From DATHVI01 sp035461385 (GTDB lineage Bacteria; Actinomycetota; Thermoleophilia; Solirubrobacterales; 70-9), in NCBI GenBank assembly GCA_035461385.1, contig DATHVI010000026.1, positions 1-9,541 on the forward strand: 9,541 nt of DNA. Direction: 5' to 3'. The notes under the pieces are model-generated. The model was not told where the DNA came from. It worked only from the letters and a program-made list of their open reading frames with translations, and made no database searches. Shown here piece by piece: positions 5,252 through 9,541 of the stretch (positions are counted from its first letter, which is position 1; every line of letters begins with the position of its first letter). A program made the position numbers and the translations under genes.

Positions 5252-7248
5252 CTCCCTTGCCACTTCGGGCTCCGCTTACCCAGAAACGCGCCGATGCCCT
5301 CCGTTGCGTCCTCGGATTGGAACGCGGTCGCGAAGCCCCGCTTCTCGGCCTCGATGCCCTCGTCGAGGTCGCCCCGCGCGGAGACGAGCTTCGTCTGCTC
5401 GACCGCGATCGGCGCCTGGGCGGCGAGCTTGCGAGCCCACGAGAGCGCGACCTCGAACAACTCGTGGTCGGGGACGACCCGGTTGGCGAGCCCGTGCTCG
5501 AGCGCGTCGATCGCGGTCACCGAGTCGCCGGTGAGGTTCATCTCGAGCGCCTTCTCGGGCCCGGCGAGGCGCGGCAGGCGCTGGGTGCCGCCGAACCCGG
5601 GGATGATCCCGAGCTTGATCTCCGGCTGGCCGAAGATCGCCGACTCGGCCGCGATCCGGAAGTCGCACGCCATCGCGAGCTCGCAGCCGCCGCCGAACGC
5701 GATCGCATTGACCGCCGCGACCGTCGACACCGGGCTTTGGCCGAGCTCGCGCAGCAGCGCATGCCCGCCCTCGATTAGCTCCTTACCGGCCGCCTCGTCC
5801 ATCCGCATGAACGCCTTGATGTCGGCGCCGGCGGAGAAGACCACCGGGAGCCCGGAGCAGACCAGCATCGCCCCGACCCCGTCGGCGGCCTTGACCCGAT
5901 CCCAGACCGTCCGCAGGTCGGCGATCACCTGGGGCGAGATCGCGTTCATCGGCGGGTTGAGGATCCAGGCGATCGCGACCTCGCCGCGGGTCTCGAGCTT
6001 GACCGTCTCCGGCTGGTCGCCATCGTCGGGCCGGGGATAGGCGAAGAAGCCCTGACCGACGTTCTGGCCAACGCGGCCCTGGGCGACGAGCCGGCGCAGG
6101 ATCCGCGGCGGCTCGAACCGCTCGCCGTGCTCGTCGCGCGCCCGCTCGAGCTTCTCGAGGACGACGTCGAGGCCGACCAGGTCGGCCTTCATGAACGGCG
6201 GCAGCAGCCCCCGCCGCGGGTCCATCCCGGCGCCCGCCATCATCCCGAGGTCGATCTCGCGCGTCGTGCAGACGCCCTCTTCGACCAGCAGGCAGGCCTC
6301 GACGAGGGCCTTCAGCGAGAGCAGGTCGGCGAGCGCCTCGCCGTCGGCCGCGGCGTCGCCCGGAATCTGCGGCTCGCCGCTCGAGTAGAAGCCCTCGCCG
6401 CCCGACTTCGCGCCGAGCTTGCCGTCGGCGACGAGCCGCTTCATCCCCTGGTGGACGTAGAAGCCCTCGCCGTAGGCGCCGTGGAGGTGCTCGGCGACGT
6501 GCAGCACGGTGTCGAGGCCGAGCATGTCCATGAGGAAGAACGGGCCCATCGGCGTCACCTTCGCCTCGGCGAGCGCCTCGTCGATCGACTTGATCGACAG
6601 GCCGCCCTCCTCCTGGGCTCGCCAGACCTCGCCGATCGACGACATCAGGATCCGGTTGACGACGAAGCCCGGCACCTCGGCGCAGGCGATCGGCTGCTTG
6701 CGGATCGCCTGTGCGAAGTTGATCGCCGCCGCGATCGTCTCTTCCGAGCTGTCCTCGCCGGCGATCACCTCGACCAGCGGCATCACCGACGCCGGATAGA
6801 AGAAGTGGAACCCGCAAACCTTCTCCGGCCGCAGCGTCGCCTCGCCCATCTCGGTGATCGACAGCGACGAGGTGTTCGACGCGAGGATCGCGTGGCCGGG
6901 CGTGACCTCGTCGAGCTCGCGGAAGACCTGGCGCTTGATCTCGATCCGCTCCGGCGCCGCCTCGATCACGAAGTCGACGTCGCCGAAGCCGTCGTAGTCG
7001 ACCGTCCCGGTGATCCGTCCGAGCACCTCGTCGAGCCGGCCGTCGGCCTGCTCGCGGGTCAGCTTCTCCTTCGCGACCAGCCGGTCGAGCTGCGCCTTCG
7101 TGACCTCGCGCGCCTTCTCGACCCCCGTGTCGACGAACTCCTGCTTTACGTCCTTGAGCACGACCGGGATGTCGGCGGCGGCGATCGCCTGCGCGATCTC
7201 ACCCCCCATCGTCCCCGCACCGACGACAGCAGCCTTGAAGACGAACAT
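5248..7248 (-). CDS. Bifunctional 3-hydroxyacyl-CoA dehydrogenase / enoyl-CoA hydratase, dehydrogenase domain first
   Basis: This 666-residue enzyme should catalyse the second and third beta-oxidation steps: hydration of trans-2-enoyl-CoA and NAD+-dependent oxidation of (S)-3-hydroxyacyl-CoA. Residues 1-185 are the Rossmann NAD domain (GAGTMG, 10-15). The catalytic set matches human HADH spacing: Ser127, His148 (FHFFYP), Glu160 and Asn198 (FVVNR). The C-terminal dehydrogenase domains run to about 405. Residues 415-666 are a complete crotonase domain with SAGAD (472-476), GGGCELAMACDFRIA and both catalytic glutamates, Glu523 and Glu543 (FGQPEIKLG). The order is the reverse of E. coli FadB, where the hydratase comes first; the dehydrogenase-hydratase order is known from archaeal crotonyl-CoA hydratase/3-hydroxybutyryl-CoA dehydrogenases. 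ATG 7248 follows a clear GGAGG. The gene is translationally coupled to the sirtuin; no thiolase is adjacent. Confidence 0.95.
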   Translation of the reverse strand: MFVFKAAVVGAGTMGGEIAQAIAAADIPVVLKDVKQEFVDTGVEKAREVTKAQLDRLVAKEKLTREQADGRLDEVLGRITGTVDYDGFGDVDFVIEAAPERIEIKRQVFRELDEVTPGHAILASNTSSLSITEMGEATLRPEKVCGFHFFYPASVMPLVEVIAGEDSSEETIAAAINFAQAIRKQPIACAEVPGFVVNRILMSSIGEVWRAQEEGGLSIKSIDEALAEAKVTPMGPFFLMDMLGLDTVLHVAEHLHGAYGEGFYVHQGMKRLVADGKLGAKSGGEGFYSSGEPQIPGDAAADGEALADLLSLKALVEACLLVEEGVCTTREIDLGMMAGAGMDPRRGLLPPFMKADLVGLDVVLEKLERARDEHGERFEPPRILRRLVAQGRVGQNVGQGFFAYPRPDDGDQPETVKLETRGEVAIAWILNPPMNAISPQVIADLRTVWDRVKAADGVGAMLVCSGLPVVFSAGADIKAFMRMDEAAGKELIEGGHALLRELGQSPVSTVAAVNAIAFGGGCELAMACDFRIAAESAIFGQPEIKLGIIPGFGGTQRLPRLAGPEKALEMNLTGDSVTAIDALEHGLANRVVPDHELFEVALSWARKLAAQAPIAVEQTKLVSARGDLDEGIEAEKRGFATAFQSEDATEGIGAFLGKRSPKWQGR

Positions 7249-7256
7249 TCAGTGAT

Positions 7257-7261
7257 CCTCC
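7257..7261 (-). promoter_or_regulatory. Shine-Dalgarno GGAGG for the bifunctional beta-oxidation gene
   Basis: On the minus strand GGAGG lies eight bases before the ATG at 7248. It fixes that start and shows this gene has a leadered mRNA, unlike the two regulator genes in the window. Confidence 0.8.
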
Positions 7262-7281
7262 GTTTCGTGGTCCATTTCTAG

Positions 7282-7318
7282 CGAGTCCGCTGAGCGCCAA
7301 CGGCAAGGGCCCCAACCC
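7282..7318. repeat. 37-bp direct repeat, copy 1, in the leader of the beta-oxidation gene
   Basis: This copy begins CGAGTCCGCTGAGCGCCAA and matches 30 of 37 bases with 7342-7378, exactly 60 bp away. Most of the agreement is in the first 19 bases (17 of 19). Read on the minus strand, toward the gene, it starts with CTTGCCG and then TTGGCGCTCAGCGGACTCG, so each copy carries a TTGGC -35-like start. No convincing -10 is seen at the right distance. Confidence 0.65.
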
Positions 7319-7341
7319 CTCTTTTTCATGAGTAACAACAA

Positions 7342-7378
7342 CGAGTCCGCTCAGTGCCAAGGGCCCGAGCCCTAACCC
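7342..7378. repeat. 37-bp direct repeat, copy 2, upstream of the beta-oxidation gene
   Basis: This is the second copy, starting CGAGTCCGCTCAGTGCCAA. On the minus strand it reads TTGGCACTGAGCGGACTCG. TTGGCA could be a -35 element for the gene that starts at 7248. Between the copies lies an AT-richer stretch (7321-7341) where initiation could occur. A duplicated regulator site is an equal possibility. Confidence 0.65.
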
Positions 7379-7404
7379 GCCGCCCCCGGACGCGGGAGCA
7401 GATC

Positions 7405-7430
7405 AAAAAGCCCGCGGCGTAGCCGCGGGC
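7405..7430 (-). terminator. Rho-independent terminator of the padR-type gene
   Basis: GCCCGCGGC (7410-7418) pairs perfectly with GCCGCGGGC (7422-7430) around a GTA loop. On the minus strand the stem is followed directly by TTTTTGATC (7409-7401), a textbook T-tract. It lies 62 bp after the regulator's stop at 7493, so the beta-oxidation gene further left needs its own promoter. The stem is also the outer end of the left inverted-repeat arm. Confidence 0.88.
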
Positions 7431-7464
7431 CAGGTATTCAGGGCGGGAGCGGAGGAGGCGGCGG
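7410..7464 (+). repeat. Left arm of a 55-bp inverted repeat flanking the PadR-family gene
   Basis: The 55 bases from 7410 match the reverse complement of 7953-8007 at 48 positions with no gap, including 20 identical bases (GGCGGGAGCGGAGGAGGCGG, 7442-7461). The outer 21 bases form the terminator hairpin. Further inward a weaker match continues with a two-base gap (GTATTCCCG here, GTGTTCCCG in the other arm). Within this arm CAGGTATTC occurs twice, at 7431-7439 and 7465-7473. Confidence 0.85.
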
Positions 7465-7492
7465 CAGGTATTCCCGAGCCACCAGCGACGCC

Positions 7493-7939
7493 CTACCCAT
7501 AGATCTCCTCCTTGATCAAGCTCACCGAGCGGATCACCGAGTCGAGGAAGGGCTCGAGCTCGGCGACGAGGCGCCGGTACTCCTCGCGGCCGGCGGGGGT
7601 GATCGAGTAGTAGCGGCGGGTGCGCCGGTCGGGGTGCTCCCAGGTGCCGGTGATCATCCCCTTCGCCTCGAGCCCGCGCAGCAGCGGGTAGATCGTGTTC
7701 GGGTTGACCGAGATCACGCCTTCGGTCATCTCCTCGATCTGCTCGATCAGCCGGTTCCCGAACGACGGCTCGCGGGCGATCAGGTGAAGCGTCAGCAGCG
7801 GGAACAGCTCGCGACGGCGAAGCTCGCCCCCGAAGACGTCGATCGGGCGCCCGCCGCGGCGCCCGCGCGACCCGCGCCCGCCGGCGCGCGCCGCCCGCGC
7901 GAGGGCATCCGCGACCGGCTGCTTTCTCCCCGCCGCCAC
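7493..7939 (-). CDS. PadR-family transcriptional regulator
   Basis: The 148-residue protein has a PadR winged-helix domain from about residue 40. LFPLLTLHLIAREPSFGNRL is followed by the recognition region EGVISVNPNTIYPLLRGLEA and the wing KGMITGTWEHPDRRTRRYYSITPAGREEYRRL. A C-terminal helix (about 127-148) would serve in dimerisation. PadR proteins usually repress genes for phenolic-acid, antibiotic or membrane-stress responses; the target here is unknown. The protein carries a basic N-terminal extension of about 38 residues rich in Arg and Gly (GGRGSRGRRGGR). No other start codon exists in this frame before the domain, so GTG 7939 is well supported. A TANNNT hexamer six bases before the GTG points to a leaderless mRNA. 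The gene is fully enclosed by inverted repeats and ends at its own terminator, so it is probably transcribed alone. Confidence 0.9.
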   Translation of the reverse strand: MAAGRKQPVADALARAARAGGRGSRGRRGGRPIDVFGGELRRRELFPLLTLHLIAREPSFGNRLIEQIEEMTEGVISVNPNTIYPLLRGLEAKGMITGTWEHPDRRTRRYYSITPAGREEYRRLVAELEPFLDSVIRSVSLIKEEIYG

Positions 7940-7945
7940 GGGAAC

Positions 7946-7951
7946 ACACTA
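7946..7951 (-). promoter_or_regulatory. -10 element TAGTGT of a probable leaderless padR promoter
   Basis: On the minus strand TAGTGT is followed by six bases (GTTCCC) and then the GTG at 7939, the same TANNNT-N6-GTG geometry as in front of the TetR gene. The nearest purine-rich stretch (GGAGGAGG) is 19 bases from the GTG, too far to act as a ribosome binding site. The hexamer sits immediately inside the right inverted-repeat arm. Confidence 0.55.
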
Positions 7952-7952
7952 T

Positions 7953-8007
7953 CCCCCGCCTCCTCCGCTCCCGCCTTGAACGCCTGGCGCGCGGCTACGC
8001 GGCGCGC
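7953..8007 (-). repeat. Right arm of the 55-bp inverted repeat flanking the PadR-family gene
   Basis: This is the partner of 7410-7464, in opposite orientation. Its outer end (8007-7987) also forms a hairpin: six G-C pairs, one mismatch, two more pairs and a three-base loop. Compared with the left arm, the third stem pair has changed from C-G to G-C on both sides, so pairing is kept; the seventh pair has become a mismatch. The arm lies directly upstream of the padR promoter and overlaps its -35 region. Unlike the left arm it has no T-tract outside. Confidence 0.85.
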
Positions 8008-8048
8008 ACCGAATCACCTGCGGCGCCTCCGGCGGCTGACCTCCTGCT

Positions 8049-8069
8049 CCGGCGGCGCGACGCCGCCGG
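8049..8069 (-). terminator. Hairpin terminator after the acyl-CoA dehydrogenase gene
   Basis: CCGGCGGCG (8049-8057) and CGCCGCCGG (8061-8069) are perfect complements around a CGA loop. The stem lies 75 bp after the dehydrogenase stop at 8144 and before the padR promoter. There is no T-tract. The rest of 8008-8143 shows only GC-rich sequence with no further gene or motif I can support. Confidence 0.6.
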
Positions 8070-8143
8070 CCAACACACGCCTCCCGCGTCCGGGGGGCGG
8101 CGGGCAGCGGTCTTCGGTCCGTGGTCAGCAGCCGACTCGCGGG

Positions 8144-9370
8144 TCAGACGGTCGCCCCTGCGGTCTCCGACTGGCGCTCGGCGACGTCGGTCTGGGTCTT
8201 CACCGACTCCGAGATCGGCTCGTCGACGTTGCGGCCCATCAGCACCTCCTTGGCGATCACGAGTCGCTGGATCTGCGACGTGCCCTCGTACAGCTGCATG
8301 ATCTTCGCGTCGCGCATCAGCTTCTCGACCGGATACTCCTTGATGAACCCGTAGCCGCCGTAGACCTGGACGGCGTCGGTGGTGACCTCCATCGCGGAGT
8401 CCGCGGCGAACCGCTTCGCGTGCGAGGCGGCGAGCGTGTTGCGCTTGCCTTGGTCGAGCAGCACCCCCGACTGCCAGGTGAGCAGCCGGGACGCCTCGAC
8501 CTTGGTCGCCATGTCGGCGATCATGAACGCGACGGCCTGGTGCATCGCGATCGGGACGCCGAACTGGATCCGCTCCTTCGAGTAGTCCGAGGCGAACTCG
8601 AGCGCCGCGCGGGCGATCCCGACCGCCATCGCCGCGACCCCCGGGCGGGTCCGGTCGAGGGTCATCATCGCGAGCTTGAACCCGTGGTTCTCCTCCCCGA
8701 GCAGGTTCCCGGCGGGGATCTCGGTCTCGTTGAAGGTGATCGTCGCCGTGTTCGAGGCGCGCTGCCCGAGCTTGTCCTCCTTCTTGTCGACCGTGACGGT
8801 GTCGTCCTTGGGGACGACGAAGGCGGAGATTCCGCGGTGGCCGGCCTCCTTGTCGGTCTTCGCGTAGACCGTGTACCAGTCGGCGTAGCCGCCGTTGGTG
8901 ATGAAGCACTTCGAGCCGTTGATCACCCACTTGTCGCCCTTCTTCGTCGCCGTGGTCTTCATCCCGGAGACGTCCGATCCCGCGTCGGGCTCGGTGAGGC
9001 AGAACGAGGCGAGCTTCGGCTCCTCGGTCAGCATCCCGAGGTACTTCTTCTTCACCTCCTCGCTGCCGCCGAGGGAGACCGGGGAGGCGGCGAGGCCGTT
9101 CGCCATCAGGGACGTGCCGATCCCGGAGCAGCCCCAGCCCATCTCCTCCTCGATCAGGCAACCGGAGAGGTAGTCCAGCCCGGGTCCGCCGTAGTGCTCG
9201 GCGACGTGGGTGTTCATCAGGCCGACTTCCCAGGCCTTCTCGATGATCTCCTGCGGCCACGTCCCGTCCTTGTCGTAGTCCCACGCGACCTTGCGGATGT
9301 CCTTCTCGGCGAAGCTGTGCGCGAGCTCGCGCAGGTCCTTCTGCTCATCGGTGAGGGTCAGGTCAACCAC
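8144..9370 (-). CDS. Acyl-CoA dehydrogenase (FAD-dependent, short/medium-chain type)
   Basis: This 408-residue flavoenzyme should oxidise acyl-CoA to trans-2-enoyl-CoA, the first beta-oxidation step, passing electrons to electron-transfer flavoprotein. The N-terminal helical domain (1-120) starts LTLTDEQKDLRELAHSFAE. The middle beta domain carries the family signature FCLTEPDAGSD (123-133) and FITNG (156-160). The C-terminal helical domain includes RIQFGVPIAMHQAVAFMIADM and QVYGGYGFIKEYPVEKLMRDAKI. The catalytic base is Glu362 in LYEGTSQIQR, the position used by medium- and short-chain dehydrogenases. A polar 25-residue tail follows the domain. GTG 9370 is supported by AAAGGAG nine bases upstream. 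The gene is set apart from padR by a hairpin and has its own palindromic operator. Its substrate chain length cannot be read from sequence; it plausibly feeds the bifunctional enzyme encoded further left. Confidence 0.95.
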   Translation of the reverse strand: MVDLTLTDEQKDLRELAHSFAEKDIRKVAWDYDKDGTWPQEIIEKAWEVGLMNTHVAEHYGGPGLDYLSGCLIEEEMGWGCSGIGTSLMANGLAASPVSLGGSEEVKKKYLGMLTEEPKLASFCLTEPDAGSDVSGMKTTATKKGDKWVINGSKCFITNGGYADWYTVYAKTDKEAGHRGISAFVVPKDDTVTVDKKEDKLGQRASNTATITFNETEIPAGNLLGEENHGFKLAMMTLDRTRPGVAAMAVGIARAALEFASDYSKERIQFGVPIAMHQAVAFMIADMATKVEASRLLTWQSGVLLDQGKRNTLAASHAKRFAADSAMEVTTDAVQVYGGYGFIKEYPVEKLMRDAKIMQLYEGTSQIQRLVIAKEVLMGRNVDEPISESVKTQTDVAERQSETAGATV

Positions 9371-9379
9371 GGATAGCTG

Positions 9380-9386
9380 CTCCTTT
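9380..9386 (-). promoter_or_regulatory. Shine-Dalgarno AAAGGAG for the acyl-CoA dehydrogenase gene
   Basis: A strong ribosome binding site lies nine bases before the GTG at 9370. It decides that start over any later in-frame codon. Confidence 0.8.
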
Positions 9387-9417
9387 GAGCGTCGGCGTTG
9401 AAGTCTTGAGAATTGGC

Positions 9418-9445
9418 GACTGATTGACTGGTCAGTCAGCCAGTC
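9418..9445. promoter_or_regulatory. 28-bp nested palindrome, probable TetR-type operator of the acyl-CoA dehydrogenase gene
   Basis: The site is GACTG (9418-9422), AT, TGACTG (9425-9430), GT, CAGTCA (9433-9438), GC, CAGTC (9441-9445). The inner 6-base arms and outer 5-base arms are each perfect complements; only the AT/GC spacers differ. Size and form are typical of operators for TetR-type regulators of fatty-acid catabolism. It lies 48 bp upstream of the start codon. Its half-site (TGACTG) is unlike that of the TetR gene in this window (AGTAATC), so another regulator probably binds here. Confidence 0.75.
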
Positions 9446-9452
9446 CCTGTAG

Positions 9453-9458
9453 AGGATA
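9453..9458 (-). promoter_or_regulatory. Candidate -10 element TATCCT for the acyl-CoA dehydrogenase gene
   Basis: TATCCT on the minus strand fits TANNNT. Transcription would begin near 9446, at the edge of the palindrome, so a bound repressor would sit at the start of the transcript. No clear -35 is seen, so this is tentative. Confidence 0.35.
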
Positions 9459-9494
9459 CCCGATCGCGCCGCGGTAATGCGCAGGCGGGTGCGC

Positions 9495-9534
9495 TGCCGT
9501 GCGTGGGCAGGCGACGTGCCGTGCCTGGATAGGC
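9495..9534. repeat. Two 18-bp direct repeats with a 22-bp period at the right edge
   Basis: TGCCGTGCGTGGGCAGGC (9495-9512) and TGCCGTGCCTGGATAGGC (9517-9534) agree at 15 of 18 positions and start 22 bp apart, about two helical turns. They lie upstream of the dehydrogenase promoter in otherwise featureless sequence (9459-9541). They may be regulator sites for the dehydrogenase or for a divergent gene outside the window. Confidence 0.5.
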
Positions 9535-9541
9535 TGCGGCG

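Noticed and set aside
6127..7281. A 384-codon plus-strand frame opposite the hydroxyacyl-CoA dehydrogenase/hydratase gene
   Set aside because: It is Arg/Leu/Asp-rich shadow sequence. The minus-strand frame has every catalytic residue of two enzyme families.
7342..7360. CIRCE or HAIR heat-shock operator, because of TTGGCACT and ACTC on the minus strand
   Set aside because: Only one CIRCE-like half is present with no inverted partner nine bases on, and the HAIR spacing is off by one with a mismatched second arm.
7400..8018. Target-site duplication around the inverted-repeat cassette
   Set aside because: The flanks (GATCAAAAA on the left, ACCGAATCACC on the right) share no direct repeat, and there is no transposase. 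Transposition is therefore not shown.
7634..9376. A 580-codon plus-strand frame spanning the padR and acyl-CoA dehydrogenase genes
   Set aside because: It crosses two unrelated minus-strand genes and the hairpin-rich gap between them, and has shadow-frame composition.
9418..9445. Control of the acyl-CoA dehydrogenase by the TetR protein encoded at 2684-3310
   Set aside because: The half-sites differ (TGACTG against AGTAATC), so the same protein is unlikely to bind both.
1..9541. CRISPR array, tRNA or rRNA gene, integrase or prophage genes
   Set aside because: No regularly spaced repeats, no tRNA- or rRNA-like conserved stretches and no recombinase motifs were seen on either strand.

Overview
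The window is very GC-rich (roughly 70% by eye), with strong G/C preference at third codon positions, several GTG starts and two promoters of the leaderless type. Together with the gene content this suggests a high-GC actinobacterium. The closest feel is the Thermoleophilia/Solirubrobacterales lineage, but that assignment is inference from general resemblance, not from a search.

Layout. Positions 1-690 hold the 3' end of an unrecognised gene and a short reading frame that looks like the C-terminal end of a surface or secreted protein without a convincing start. Positions 804-2576 encode a multi-pass membrane sensor histidine kinase of the HisKA_3 (NarL-partner) type with no response regulator beside it. 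Positions 2649-4406 form a two-gene unit: an operator with three half-sites, a TetR-family repressor whose mRNA is probably leaderless, and an overlapping gene that fuses a four-helix membrane domain to an AhpD/carboxymuconolactone-decarboxylase-like domain. A perfect 10-bp hairpin (4450-4473) separates this rightward block from the leftward genes that fill the rest of the window.

Leftward block, in transcription order. An acyl-CoA dehydrogenase (9370-8144) lies behind a 28-bp nested palindrome that looks like a TetR-type operator. A PadR-family regulator (7939-7493) sits inside a 598-bp interval bounded by 55-bp imperfect inverted repeats, each with a hairpin at its outer end. A bifunctional 3-hydroxyacyl-CoA dehydrogenase/enoyl-CoA hydratase (7248-5248) has its leader marked by two 37-bp direct repeats. 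Its stop codon overlaps the start of a Sir2 sirtuin (5251-4490).

How they work together. The dehydrogenase makes trans-2-enoyl-CoA, and the bifunctional enzyme hydrates it and oxidises the product to 3-ketoacyl-CoA. These are three of the four beta-oxidation steps; no thiolase is visible. The translationally coupled sirtuin could remove acyl groups from lysines modified by the same acyl-CoA pool, linking fatty-acid flux and NAD+ to protein deacylation. No stretch above 300 bases is without a gene. The largest gaps (7249-7492 and 7940-8143) are rich in repeats and hairpins. No tRNA, rRNA, CRISPR array, transposase or prophage gene was seen.
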